64,000 nt of DNA from CAYQQR01 sp964420035. GTDB lineage: Bacteria; Bacteroidota; Bacteroidia; Bacteroidales; SM23-62. Both the position numbers and the translations under genes were made by a program. The stretch is taken from NCBI GenBank assembly GCA_964420035.1, contig CAYQQR010000002.1, positions 1-64,000 of the forward strand, written 5' to 3'. Positions 1 through 8,268 of the stretch are shown here, piece after piece (the first letter of the stretch is position 1; each line of letters begins with the position of its first letter). The notes under the pieces are model-generated. The model was not told the DNA's origin, ran no database searches, and was given only the letters and a program-made list of their open reading frames with translations.

Positions 1-75
1 CTTGTGAATAACCGGCATTATTTTTTATATTTTTGGATACCAGCTAAACAGTTACACATAAAAAACAATAGTGCT

Positions 76-987
76 ATGAAATTAAATAATATACTCGAAT
101 CCATTGGGAACAACCCGGTTGTACGCATCAATAACTTGTATCCCAAAGAATACCAGGTCTGGATGAAACTCGAACGGGCCAACCCGGGCGGTTCCATCAA
201 GGACCGGATCGCTCTTTCCATGGTGGAAGCTGCCGAGCAGCGGGGTTTGCTGAAGGACGGTTCTGTAATTATTGAGCCAACCTCCGGAAACACCGGTATC
301 GGTTTGGCCATGGTAGCCGCCGTGAAGAAATACAGGCTGATCCTGGTCATGCCCGAATCCATGTCCGTGGAGCGAAGAAAGATCATGGCCGCCTATGGAG
401 CTGAATTTCATCTCACACCCAGGGAAGATGGCATGAAGGGGGCCATGGACAAGGCAGCAGAATTACATGAGGAGATAAAGAATTCCTGGATCCCCTCGCA
501 GTTTGACAATCCGGCAAATCCCGGGGTCCACCGGCGGGAGACTGCCGTTGAAATCATCAATGATTTTCCGCGCGGACTGGATTATCTGATTACCGGTGTG
601 GGTACCGGCGGACACATAACCGGAGTAGCCGAAATTCTGAAGCAGGAATACAAGAACCTGGAAGTATTCGCGGTTGAACCGGCTGATTCTCCGGTTATCA
701 GCGGGGGCGACAAAGGTCCGCATCCCCTTCAGGGTATCGGCGCAGGGTTTATACCAGAAAATTTGAATACCGCGATCCTGGACGGCACTATTCAGGTTGA
801 AAAAGAAGAAGCTTTTGAATACGCCCGTAAGGCTGCCATGGAAGAAGGACTTTTTATCGGGATCTCTTCAGGTGCTTCGCTGGCTGCCGTGGCCAAAAAG
901 ATCAAAGAGTTGCCCAAGGGTAAGAAGATACTGACCTTCTGTTATGATACAGGGGAGCGGTACCTGTCGGTGGAGGAGTTGTATTAG
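76..987 (+). CDS. cysK: Cysteine synthase (O-acetylserine thiol-lyase)
   Basis: PLP-dependent beta-replacement enzyme expected to make L-cysteine from O-acetylserine and sulfide in the cytoplasm. From the ATG at 76 the product is 303 aa, the usual length of the family. The Schiff-base lysine is K42 in NPGGSIKDR; the substrate-binding loop TSGNTG lies at residues 69-74; the phosphate-binding GTGGH is at 176-180; QGIGAGFIP at 219-227 and SSGAS at 264-268 are family hallmarks. An in-frame GTG at position 4 would add 24 residues rich in aromatics with no family counterpart, so the ATG is preferred. It stands alone, followed by a repeat-rich gap. CysM or a cystathionine beta-synthase-like specificity cannot be excluded. 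Confidence 0.93.
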   Translation: MKLNNILESIGNNPVVRINNLYPKEYQVWMKLERANPGGSIKDRIALSMVEAAEQRGLLKDGSVIIEPTSGNTGIGLAMVAAVKKYRLILVMPESMSVERRKIMAAYGAEFHLTPREDGMKGAMDKAAELHEEIKNSWIPSQFDNPANPGVHRRETAVEIINDFPRGLDYLITGVGTGGHITGVAEILKQEYKNLEVFAVEPADSPVISGGDKGPHPLQGIGAGFIPENLNTAILDGTIQVEKEEAFEYARKAAMEEGLFIGISSGASLAAVAKKIKELPKGKKILTFCYDTGERYLSVEELY

Positions 988-1032
988 GCACTGCATTTTT
1001 ACTATTTTCTACAGAAATCGTTTTTGCTAACT

Positions 1033-1050
1033 GTTGCTGGTTTCTGGCTT
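1033..1050 (+). repeat. Short degenerate repeat GTTGCTGGYTTCTGGYTT, copy 1
   Basis: These 18 bases match 26683-26700 at 16 of 18 positions. Both copies lie in gene-free DNA, which points to a low-complexity intergenic repeat rather than to a coding signal. Confidence 0.4.
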
Positions 1051-1260
1051 ATTACACCACCTCCCCCTCGGCCCTTTCTTTTGCAGCATTTTATTTTTCT
1101 TTTTTCCTCTCCCCCGGCCCCCTCTCCACCCTGTGGAGAGGGGGAGGAAATCTGATAATCAATTAATTACGAATTACTCTCCTTTCCAAGGAGGGGTACT
1201 TTTTGCGCCAGCAAAAAGGGGGGTGGTGACTTGTCCTAAAATAGGTTTACACAAAATTTC

Positions 1261-1268
1261 TATCTTCG
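1261..1268 (+). promoter_or_regulatory. Possible Bacteroidota -7 element (TATCTTCG)
   Basis: It is one mismatch from TAnnTTTG and lies 19 bp before the ATG of the HAD hydrolase. No TTG at the right spacing is present (the nearest is 27 bp upstream), so the call is weak. Confidence 0.3.
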
Positions 1269-1287
1269 TTGCGAAACAACAAGATCA

Positions 1288-1701
1288 ATGAAAATCGCCG
1301 TTGACTTTGACGGAACCCTGGTGGAGCATGAGTACCCGGATATCGGGAAGGAGAAATTGTTTGCATTCGAAACCCTCGGGCAGCTTCAGAAAAAAGGGCA
1401 TCAATTGATCCTGTGGACCATCCGTACCGGCAAAGAGCTGGATGACGCGATTGAATTCTGCAGGAAGCGGGGCATTGAATTCTATGCGGTGAACCGGAAC
1501 TATCCCGAAGAGGAATTCGTGGAAGATCAGCCCAGGAAGATCCTTGCGGATATATATATTGACGACAGGAACCTTGGGGGGTTGCCGGATTGGGGCAATA
1601 TATGGCAAATGCTGAATCCCGAGGAAAATCTCTCGGAGCAGGAAATCATAAAACACCTGGGCAGACGAAAAGGCTTTTTGGCCCGTTTATTTGGTAAGTA
1701 A
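1288..1701 (+). CDS. Small HAD-superfamily phosphatase-like protein
   Basis: A 137-aa cytoplasmic protein of the HAD fold without an obvious cap domain. The N-terminal VDFDGT (D6 and D8) is motif I with nucleophile and general acid/base; LILWTIRTG supplies the motif II threonine; IYIDDRNLGG near residue 90 supplies the metal-binding acidic pair of motif IV. Compact stand-alone HAD proteins of this kind are common in Bacteroidota, and at least one Bacteroides homologue has a deposited structure, but the physiological substrate is not known to me. The ATG at 1288 begins directly with motif I. It is followed after 7 bp by the glutaminyl cyclase gene on the same strand, so co-transcription is likely. 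Confidence 0.8.
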   Translation: MKIAVDFDGTLVEHEYPDIGKEKLFAFETLGQLQKKGHQLILWTIRTGKELDDAIEFCRKRGIEFYAVNRNYPEEEFVEDQPRKILADIYIDDRNLGGLPDWGNIWQMLNPEENLSEQEIIKHLGRRKGFLARLFGK

Positions 1702-1708
1702 TTTTATC

Positions 1709-2797
1709 ATGAGGTCCATATATGGGTTATGCGTTTTTATTTTGTTATTCCGGTACCTGCTCTCCTGTTCTACTTCCGATACGAAGACAGATAAAAGTGA
1801 GTCTGAGAAGGCACCCCTCACTCCCCTGACCCGTTTTGAATTACCGGAACCGGACAAGCGTTTCCCGCTTGAAGAAGCCGTTCCCATACAGATGGAAGTT
1901 GCCGACAGCCTGCAGGTGGATTCTGTTGAATACCGTGTCAACGGACGTTTGGTATATACGGCTCATTCAGGACCCTTTGAATATGAATGGAACTCCGGAG
2001 GGAGCAAGGTGGGTCAGACCGGTATCCGGGTCGTGACTTACTTTGCCGGGGGGAGGAGTGAGGGCAGGAGCACGCGGGTTTATTTACTGGCCGCCTCGGT
2101 TCCGGAGAAGATCTCATACCGGGTCCTTAACCGTTATCCCCACGATGTGCAGGCATATACGCAAGGATTGGAATACCATGAGGGATATTTGTATGAAGGA
2201 ACTGGAAATTACGGGGAATCCAGTCTGCGCAAGGTCCGGATCTCTACCGGCGAGCCCGTGCAGTCTGCCAATCTGTCCGCGGAGTTATTCGGGGAAGGTA
2301 TTACGGTCTTTAACGATCAGATCTATCAACTCACCTATAGAGCGCGCACCGGATTTGTATACGAGAAGAACAGCCTCAGACGCATCCGGCAATTCTATTA
2401 TCAGAATTATGAAGGCTGGGGGCTCACGAATGACGGAAACAACCTTATCATGAGTGACGGTTCCAACAAACTTTATTTTATGGATCCCCGGTATTTTACG
2501 GAAGTCAGGCGAATGGAAGTCTACAACGATAAAGGTCCGGTGGGCCGGTTGAATGAGCTGGAATATATTGATGGAAAGATCTATGCCAATATATACGGTA
2601 AGGAAGAGATCGTGGTGATCGATCCCCGGACCGGGGTTGTAACGGGCCTGATGAATATGGAGGGGATATTCCCGGACGAAGAACGAAGACGCGGAATGGA
2701 TGTCTTCAACGGAATTGCATGGAACCCCGATCAGGAGGTCATGTACGTGACCGGTAAATACTGGCCCCTGCTTTTTGAGATAAAGCTGCTGGATTAA
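1709..2797 (+). CDS. Lipoprotein glutaminyl-peptide cyclotransferase with Ig-like domain
   Basis: A 362-aa exported lipoprotein starting at the ATG at 1709; a TTG at 1691 would overlap the previous gene and spoil the signal. The N-terminus has a hydrophobic stretch ending in the lipobox LLSC, so the protein should be anchored in the envelope. Residues about 50-140 look like an Ig-like domain (PIQMEVADSLQVDSVEYRVNG). From about 145 onward it matches the beta-propeller glutamine cyclotransferase family (YTQGLEYHEGYLYEGTG, NELEYIDGKIYANIYG, GIAWNPDQEVMYVTGKYWP), which converts N-terminal glutamine to pyroglutamate. It converges on the lipid kinase gene with a 4-bp overlap. Family assignment is firm; substrate and localisation are inferred. 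Confidence 0.85.
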   Translation: MRSIYGLCVFILLFRYLLSCSTSDTKTDKSESEKAPLTPLTRFELPEPDKRFPLEEAVPIQMEVADSLQVDSVEYRVNGRLVYTAHSGPFEYEWNSGGSKVGQTGIRVVTYFAGGRSEGRSTRVYLLAASVPEKISYRVLNRYPHDVQAYTQGLEYHEGYLYEGTGNYGESSLRKVRISTGEPVQSANLSAELFGEGITVFNDQIYQLTYRARTGFVYEKNSLRRIRQFYYQNYEGWGLTNDGNNLIMSDGSNKLYFMDPRYFTEVRRMEVYNDKGPVGRLNELEYIDGKIYANIYGKEEIVVIDPRTGVVTGLMNMEGIFPDEERRRGMDVFNGIAWNPDQEVMYVTGKYWPLLFEIKLLD

Positions 2798-3735
2798 ACG
2801 GCGGATATGATCTTGAGGCTTTTGGGAATAACGCGGAATTCATAAGGACCGTCCCCCAGCATTTCCCCGTCCGTTTCCAGTCCTGACGAACCGTTGGCTA
2901 TGATCTTGATACTGGAACCGGAATGCGTTGATATCTTTGGATGTTCCAGCAGCTTCCCGTTGTATAACCTGTAAAGATTCAGGAGAATCCTGAGTTTACT
3001 CATTTTATGTATCAGGGTTAGATTGAAAAGACCGTCATCCGGAATGGCATTCGGTACCTGCAGCATGCCTCCGCCACTGTATTTCCCAATCCCTATGTTC
3101 ATGCTGAAAACCAAATGTCGGGAGGATTCTCCGTCTATGATGATCTCGGTGGCAGCGGAGCGATGGCCCATCAAACTGGTGAGAATATTGAAGAAATACG
3201 TCGCTTTGCTTTTGATCCGCCTGGTTTTCAGTTTATTGGTCTTTCGGGTTACCACAGAATCCAGTCCCATACCCGCAACATTCGCAAAATATCTTTCCTG
3301 CTGCCCGTGTTCGTCGTGGTATTTGACCCATCCCGCATCCTGTATAAAAGTTTTGCCCTCCTGGATAATTTTCACGACTTCTTTATATTTTCCGGGAAAC
3401 CCGAACATTTTGCTCCAGTCGTTTCCTGCTCCGGCAGGTATCATCCCCACCAAGATACCGGTTGTTGCAACGGTTTTTTGCCGGAATACCCCGTTGATGA
3501 CTTCATTCAGTGTTCCGTCACCACCCACCGCCAGGATGTTCCTGAACCCCTCCTGTATGGCCTTAATGACCATTTGGATCGCATGACCCGGTGCCCGGGT
3601 TAGCCTGAATTCATAATTAAAGCCATGGTCATCAAGCAGATCTTTAATAGCCGGCCAGTTTCTGGCACACTTGCCCGCCCCTGCATTAGGGTTGACAACC
3701 ACCATCCACCGGACCTTTGAATTGTTGCCGGACAT
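2794..3735 (-). CDS. Diacylglycerol/sphingosine kinase-family lipid kinase (YegS/LCB5-like)
   Basis: A 313-aa protein of the DAGK catalytic family that phosphorylates a membrane lipid alcohol with ATP. VVNPNAGAGK near residue 13 is the nucleotide-proximal motif, GGDGTLNEVING near residue 75 is the signature, and PAGAGNDWSKMFG follows near 107. The C-terminal beta-rich half ends in ETDGEMLGDGPYEFRVIP, as in YegS/BmrU proteins. The start at 3735 gives a full N-terminal strand. In Bacteroidota such enzymes can belong to sphingolipid, undecaprenol or diacylglycerol metabolism; the neighbours do not decide. It converges with the glutaminyl cyclase gene. Confidence 0.88.
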   Translation of the reverse strand: MSGNNSKVRWMVVVNPNAGAGKCARNWPAIKDLLDDHGFNYEFRLTRAPGHAIQMVIKAIQEGFRNILAVGGDGTLNEVINGVFRQKTVATTGILVGMIPAGAGNDWSKMFGFPGKYKEVVKIIQEGKTFIQDAGWVKYHDEHGQQERYFANVAGMGLDSVVTRKTNKLKTRRIKSKATYFFNILTSLMGHRSAATEIIIDGESSRHLVFSMNIGIGKYSGGGMLQVPNAIPDDGLFNLTLIHKMSKLRILLNLYRLYNGKLLEHPKISTHSGSSIKIIANGSSGLETDGEMLGDGPYEFRVIPKSLKIISAV

Positions 3736-4095
3736 GCTTCTTCAGACTGTGTTAATTTTAAATTGAGCCGGGTTAAATATAGAATAAATGTAACAAATCA
3801 GGGTCATAATCTGCACTTGCGATAAATCCCACACTTTATATCTTTACATTCGACTATTGTTCTTGAGAAAGAAAATAGCTTGCATTGAAATAAACTTTGG
3901 TGTTTGTCATATCGAAACTTTTATTTTGCCGGCTGCTCTGGGTGCGTATACGATAGGCCCCATGGTGCATCGGAAGGTAAACAATGCATCACCCTTAAAG
4001 CCTTTATAAGAACAAATGCCTGAACAATGAGGTCGGTCGCTGCAGTTATGGACGCAGAACAATATCTTTAGAACAAATCTTTAAATCAATTAACA
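3736..4095. other. 360-base intergenic region, long candidate 5' leader
   Basis: There is no gene here apart from a coincidental 15-codon ORF at 3962. It contains a well-formed promoter (see 3817-3846) whose transcript would have about 240 nt before the permease ATG. Within that leader GGGTG (3940-3944) can pair with CACCC (3990-3994), enclosing TGCAT (3966-3970) paired with ATGCA (3984-3988). No known riboswitch class was recognised. Confidence 0.4.
3817..3846 (+). promoter_or_regulatory. Bacteroidota-type promoter (TTG-N19-TATCTTTA)
   Basis: TTG at 3817-3819 is followed by a 19-bp spacer and TATCTTTA at 3839-3846, matching the Bacteroidota -33/-7 pattern TTG-N~19-TAnnTTTG except for the last base. 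Transcription would start near 3851, far ahead of the permease gene. Confidence 0.55.
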
Positions 4096-5262
4096 ATGGC
4101 AAAAAAGCGCAGACTAAGATTCCTGTTACCCGTATTCATGTCTTTTTATGTCATGGGTTTTGTCGACCTGGTCGGGGTAGCAACCGGGTATGTTCAGAAA
4201 GACTATGAACTTTCAGACAGTGTGGCCCAGTTATTACCTTTCATGGTCTTTCTGTGGTTTGCCCTGCTTTCCATTCCCACCGGGATCTTCCAGGACCGGA
4301 TGGGAAAAAGATTTACGGTAAATCTGGGGATGTTGCTTACCGGACTGGGTATGATCATTCCTTTCATCTATTATACCTATTTAACGGCCGTAATCGGCTT
4401 TATGATCCTCGGGATCGGGAACACCGTTTTACAGGTATCAGCCAATCCATTGCTCCTGGATATATCATCGAAACAAGGGAAAGCTGCCAACCTGAGTCTT
4501 TCCCAGTTTATCAAGGCCATTGCTTCCATGCTGGGGCCCATTATTACTGCTGCACTGGCAAAATACACCGGGAACTGGAAACTGATATTCCCCATTTATG
4601 CCGGCCTATCCGTTCTTTCTGCCGCCTGGCTGGCATCCATCAAAGTTGAAGAAAGCAAGTCGGATAAGCCCCCGGCAACCTTCAGGAGCGTTGTTTCCCT
4701 TCTCAACAGGAAATTCGTGGTGATCATGGTCCTGGCAACCTTCCTGAGCGTCGGCTTCGATGTATCCATGAATTCCAACATTGCTAACTTTTTGAGTACC
4801 CGCTTTTTGATCAATCTTGAAGCCGCCAGCATCGGGATCAGCATCTACTTTGCCTCACTGATCGTGGGACGTTTTCTGGGATCCATACTTTTGAGGACCC
4901 TCGATACTGCAAAATTCCTGGTATTCAGTGTAGTGCTTACGCTTGTCGGACTGGCGGGAATGATCATCTCCCCCGACCTGAACCTGACCCGGATCATGAT
5001 CTTCGTGGCCGGATTGGGATTCTCGAATGTGTTCCCCATTATTTTTGCCATAACCATTGAAAAGATGCCTGATTATGCCAATGAACTGTCGGGCCTGATC
5101 ATCCTCTCGGTATGCGGCGGAGCCATCGTGCCTCCCGTCATGGGCATTGTGTCTGATACGGTGGGAGTGGCAGCCAGTCTTTTTGTACTGGTATTCTGTA
5201 CCCTGTATATCGGTTACGCGGTTTATTATGTAATCCGGAACAAAAAAGTTGTGATCGAGTAA
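4096..5262 (+). CDS. MFS sugar permease (FucP/GlcNAc-permease-like)
   Basis: A 388-aa polytopic inner-membrane transporter with about 12 hydrophobic segments. The loop between segments 2 and 3 has the MFS motif-A-like DRMGKRFTVN near residue 75, and the family trait of a first helix with FVDLVG is present (MSFYVMGFVDLVGVATGYVQ starts near residue 15). The closest resemblance is to Bacteroidota fucose-permease-like proton symporters. Its end lies 5 bp before a ROK sugar kinase, so uptake of a free hexose or amino sugar followed by phosphorylation is a reasonable inference; the sugar cannot be named. Confidence 0.85.
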   Translation: MAKKRRLRFLLPVFMSFYVMGFVDLVGVATGYVQKDYELSDSVAQLLPFMVFLWFALLSIPTGIFQDRMGKRFTVNLGMLLTGLGMIIPFIYYTYLTAVIGFMILGIGNTVLQVSANPLLLDISSKQGKAANLSLSQFIKAIASMLGPIITAALAKYTGNWKLIFPIYAGLSVLSAAWLASIKVEESKSDKPPATFRSVVSLLNRKFVVIMVLATFLSVGFDVSMNSNIANFLSTRFLINLEAASIGISIYFASLIVGRFLGSILLRTLDTAKFLVFSVVLTLVGLAGMIISPDLNLTRIMIFVAGLGFSNVFPIIFAITIEKMPDYANELSGLIILSVCGGAIVPPVMGIVSDTVGVAASLFVLVFCTLYIGYAVYYVIRNKKVVIE

Positions 5263-5267
5263 AATCC

Positions 5268-6380
5268 ATGAATATGTCAAAAGAAGAGCGCGGTGTATTG
5301 ACCCTGGATGCCGGGGGGACCAACTTTGTTTTTTCGGCGATCAGGAATTATAAGGAAATTGTTGAACCGGTAACCCTGCAACCTCATCCCGATGACCTGG
5401 GGAAGTGCCTGGATACGATCATCCGCGGCTTTGAAGACACCCTGAAAAAAATGGATAACAAGCCGGTAGCCATCAGTTTTGCTTTTCCGGGTCCTTCAAA
5501 TTATGAAATGGGTATACTGGAGAACCTTGTAAATTTCCCGGCGATCCGGGGCGGGGTAGCTTTGGGACCTATGCTTGAAAAACGATTCAGGATGCCCGTA
5601 TACATCAATAATGACGGGGATCTTTTTGCATACGGTGAAGCACTCGCGGGTTATTTACCTTATTTGAATGAGAAGATCAAAAGTGCCGGTGGATATAAAA
5701 CTTATAGAAATTTGATCGGACTGACCCTGGGGACCGGTTTCGGTGGTGGTATTGTCTTTCGGGGTCACATGCTCCGGGGCGATAATTCATGCGGGGCCGA
5801 AGTCCATAATCTCAGCAACAAATTTAAGCCCGGCTGGAATGCAGAAGAACATGTAAGTGCCAGGGGTATCTCAAGAATTTATGCCCGGCATGCAGGTTTG
5901 AACCTAGACACGGTGATCAGTCCTGAAGAAATAAGCCGGATCGCTCTTGCCGGGACCGACGGAGAGCAGGAAGCTGCGAAGAGCACATACGGCGAATTTG
6001 GAGAACAACTGGGCCACTCCATTGCCGTAGCGCTTACCATGGTGGACGGGATCGCGGTGCTGGGCGGAGGGATTACTGCTGCCTGGGAACTGTTTGCACC
6101 ATCGATGTTTGCAGAGATTAACAGGAACTACCATGATCCCGGGGGAAATCTGCGAAACAGATTGTCCTATAGGGTCTATAACCTCGAGGATGAAAACGCG
6201 TTCAAGGAATTTGTAATTGGAAATCCGCGAACCATACAGGTGCCAAAAAGCCGGCAAAAAATCCAATATGATGATCTTTATCGTACCGGTGTCGGCCTTT
6301 CCAGGTTGGGAGCTTCCCGGGCCATTGCCCTTGGTGCATATAGTTTTGCACTACGGCAGTTGGATCTGGATAAAGAATAG
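5268..6380 (+). CDS. ROK-family sugar kinase
   Basis: A 370-aa ROK protein without an N-terminal winged helix, so it is a kinase rather than a repressor. LTLDAGGTNF near residue 12 is the phosphate-1 ATP motif, INNDGDLFAYGEA near 118 carries the catalytic aspartate, and GLTLGTGFGGGIVFRG near 150 is the glycine-rich sugar-binding strand. The histidine of GAEVHN is kept, but the cysteine cluster (CxCGxxGC) that binds zinc in many ROK kinases is absent, and the protein is longer than the usual 300-320 aa. It lies 5 bp after the permease, probably in one operon. Glucose, fructose or an amino sugar are possible substrates. Confidence 0.85.
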   Translation: MNMSKEERGVLTLDAGGTNFVFSAIRNYKEIVEPVTLQPHPDDLGKCLDTIIRGFEDTLKKMDNKPVAISFAFPGPSNYEMGILENLVNFPAIRGGVALGPMLEKRFRMPVYINNDGDLFAYGEALAGYLPYLNEKIKSAGGYKTYRNLIGLTLGTGFGGGIVFRGHMLRGDNSCGAEVHNLSNKFKPGWNAEEHVSARGISRIYARHAGLNLDTVISPEEISRIALAGTDGEQEAAKSTYGEFGEQLGHSIAVALTMVDGIAVLGGGITAAWELFAPSMFAEINRNYHDPGGNLRNRLSYRVYNLEDENAFKEFVIGNPRTIQVPKSRQKIQYDDLYRTGVGLSRLGASRAIALGAYSFALRQLDLDKE

Positions 6381-6545
6381 GCTGAATATAAACCCGGAAT
6401 TTAACCAGGCTTCACGATTTGGGACCTGGCATTCTGTTGAAAACCTGTTAATAAGTGCCATAAATTATGTTTACAATATATAAGCAGTAAAACCGGGGCA
6501 TTGGGGCAGATTATTGTAAATTTGAAACCCTTGCTAATTCATAAA

Positions 6546-6553
6546 GAGAGGAG
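6546..6553 (+). promoter_or_regulatory. Shine-Dalgarno sequence GAGAGGAG of parA
   Basis: A strong purine-rich ribosome-binding site, unusual in this window, lies 7 nt before the ATG at 6561. It decides the parA start against a TTG at 6501 and an in-frame ATG at 6579. Confidence 0.7.
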
Positions 6554-6560
6554 ATTTCAC

Positions 6561-7361
6561 ATGGGGAAAGTAATATCAATGGCGAATCAAAAAGGAGGGG
6601 TTGGAAAAACCACAACAGCCATAAATCTGGCTGCCAGTTTAGCCGTTTTGGAACACTCGGTCCTGCTGGTGGATGCCGATCCGCAGGCCAATTCCACCTC
6701 GGGTATGGGGATCGAGACCAAGAATATCCAGACCAGCCTGTACGACTGCCTGGTGGATGAGATGGACCCCGGGAAGGTGATCCTGAAGACGGAGATCGAG
6801 CAGATGGACCTGTTGCCCTCGAGCATCGACCTGGTAGGCGCGGAGATCGAGATGCTGAATATGCCCCACCGGGAAAAGATGCTTAAGCAGGTGACCGATA
6901 AGGTCAGGGACAAGTATGATTTTGTATTGATCGACTGTTCTCCCTCCCTGGGCCTGATCACCGTGAATGCACTAACGGCCTCCGATTCAGTCATCATTCC
7001 GGTGCAATGTGAGTATTTTGCCCTGGAAGGGCTCGGCAAGTTGCTGAATACCATCAAGATCATCCAGAACCGGCTGAACCCGGATCTTGAGATCGAAGGA
7101 TTCCTGCTGACCATGTACGATTCAAGGCTCAGGTTGTCGAACCAGGTGGTGGACGAGGTGAAGAAGCATTTCCAGGATATGGTATTCAATACCATCATCC
7201 AGCGGAACATTAAACTGGGTGAAGCCCCCAGCTTCGGTAAACCGGCCATTCTGTACGATGCGGATTCCAACGGCTCCCTGAACCATCTCAACCTGGCCCG
7301 GGAGTTATTGCAGAAGAATGATATGACCAAGGTCAGGATGGAAGAGAAAGTCATCGATTAA
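6561..7361 (+). CDS. parA: Chromosome-partitioning ATPase ParA (Soj)
   Basis: A 266-aa Walker-type ATPase that dimerises on DNA with ATP and is driven by ParB-parS to segregate origins. The deviant Walker A KGGVGKTT is at residues 11-18, with the signature lysine K11. The A' motif is VDADPQANST near 37-46 and Walker B is FVLIDCSPSLG near 122. The length and the lack of an N-terminal HTH fit the chromosomal Soj type. parB follows after 12 bp. The start is fixed by the ribosome-binding site at 6546-6553. Confidence 0.95.
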   Translation: MGKVISMANQKGGVGKTTTAINLAASLAVLEHSVLLVDADPQANSTSGMGIETKNIQTSLYDCLVDEMDPGKVILKTEIEQMDLLPSSIDLVGAEIEMLNMPHREKMLKQVTDKVRDKYDFVLIDCSPSLGLITVNALTASDSVIIPVQCEYFALEGLGKLLNTIKIIQNRLNPDLEIEGFLLTMYDSRLRLSNQVVDEVKKHFQDMVFNTIIQRNIKLGEAPSFGKPAILYDADSNGSLNHLNLARELLQKNDMTKVRMEEKVID

Positions 7362-7373
7362 AACCCTGAGAAT

Positions 7374-8258
7374 ATGGCCAGAAAAAATGCTTTGGGAAGG
7401 GGGCTGAGTGCCCTCATTGAAGATGCCGGGAATGTCAGTCCAGAAGAATTAAAGGCTGCCATCATCGAGATACCGATCGATATGATTGAGGCCAATCCCT
7501 ACCAGCCCAGGAAAAATTTTAATGAAGAGTCGCTCGGAGAATTGGCCGACAGCATCAGGGAACTGGGTATCATACAACCCCTGACGGTCCGGAAGAATGA
7601 GGATAAGTTCCAGTTGATCACCGGTGAGAGAAGGTTCCGGGCAGCATACATTGCCGGGTTGGACAGCATACCGGCCTATGTTCGTGAGGCCAACGACCAG
7701 AACCTGCTGGAAATGGCCCTGGTGGAGAACATCCAGCGGGAGGACCTGGATTCTATAGAAGTAGCCATCAGCTATCAGCGTTTGATAGAAGAATGCAACC
7801 TCACCCAGGAAAATCTCAGTGAAAGGGTGGGAAAGAAAAGGTCCACCATCTCCAATTATCTCCGTCTGCTGAGACTACCCGCCGAGATACAATTGGGCAT
7901 CCGGAGCAAGAAACTGACTATGGGCCATGCACGGGCGCTGATCGGACTGGAGGATCCCCAGCTGCAGCTAAGAGCCTACCACGAGATACTCAATAAAGAA
8001 CTATCGGTACGAAAAACCGAGGAGCTGGTCCGTAAAATGGCAAGAGAACAGGAAAGCGGTCCGGACCCAAAAACTGTCAAGCATAAAATGCCGGAAGAAT
8101 ACCGGGAACTGCAACACCAGCTGGCAAGCTATTTTGAATCGGATGTGCAGTTCTTCCGCAACAATAAAGGAAGGGGAAGGATCGTTATACCCTTTGTTAA
8201 CGACGAGGACCTGGAACGGATCGTGGCCATCCTGGACCGATCCAAAAACCCGTCCTGA
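7374..8258 (+). CDS. parB: Chromosome-partitioning protein ParB (Spo0J), CTPase
   Basis: A 294-aa parS-binding CTP switch protein. The ParA-stimulating N-terminus reads GRGLSALIED (residues 8-17). The CTP-binding fold includes GERRFRA at 84-90 and ENIQRE at 118-123. The helix-turn-helix lies around 143-166 (LTQENLSERVGKKRSTISNYLRL is its core region), and a C-terminal dimerisation domain follows. It shares an operon with parA upstream, and the DUF5683 gene begins 10 bp downstream. I found no match to the palindromic parS consensus in this window. Confidence 0.95.
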   Translation: MARKNALGRGLSALIEDAGNVSPEELKAAIIEIPIDMIEANPYQPRKNFNEESLGELADSIRELGIIQPLTVRKNEDKFQLITGERRFRAAYIAGLDSIPAYVREANDQNLLEMALVENIQREDLDSIEVAISYQRLIEECNLTQENLSERVGKKRSTISNYLRLLRLPAEIQLGIRSKKLTMGHARALIGLEDPQLQLRAYHEILNKELSVRKTEELVRKMAREQESGPDPKTVKHKMPEEYRELQHQLASYFESDVQFFRNNKGRGRIVIPFVNDEDLERIVAILDRSKNPS

Positions 8259-8268
8259 TTTCCAGCTC

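Larger units (their letters stand above)
988..1287. repeat. Intergenic region with three hairpin-forming repeats
   Basis: This 300-base gap holds no credible gene. It contains a cluster of perfect inverted repeats: a 12-bp stem with a 3-nt loop at 1118-1144 (CCCCCTCTCCAC and its complement), a 6-bp stem at 1179-1193 (CTCCTT/AAGGAG) and an 8-bp stem at 1199-1218 (CTTTTTGC/GCAAAAAG). The composite resembles repetitive intergenic elements that I recall from many Bacteroidota genomes; copy number in this genome cannot be judged here. It could also end cysK transcription, although no T-run follows the strongest stem directly. Confidence 0.6.

Noticed and set aside
1034..1291. 85-codon frame in the repeat region after cysK
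   Set aside because: It is made of the hairpin repeats and low-complexity C/T runs; no protein-like pattern is seen.
4073..4080. TATCTTTA just before the permease ATG as its promoter
   Set aside because: It lacks a TTG at any suitable distance and its start point would fall within a few bases of the ATG; the promoter at 3817-3846 is better formed.
6587..7354. 255-codon minus-strand frame inside parA
   Set aside because: It mirrors the ParA codon pattern and has no independent start or motif.
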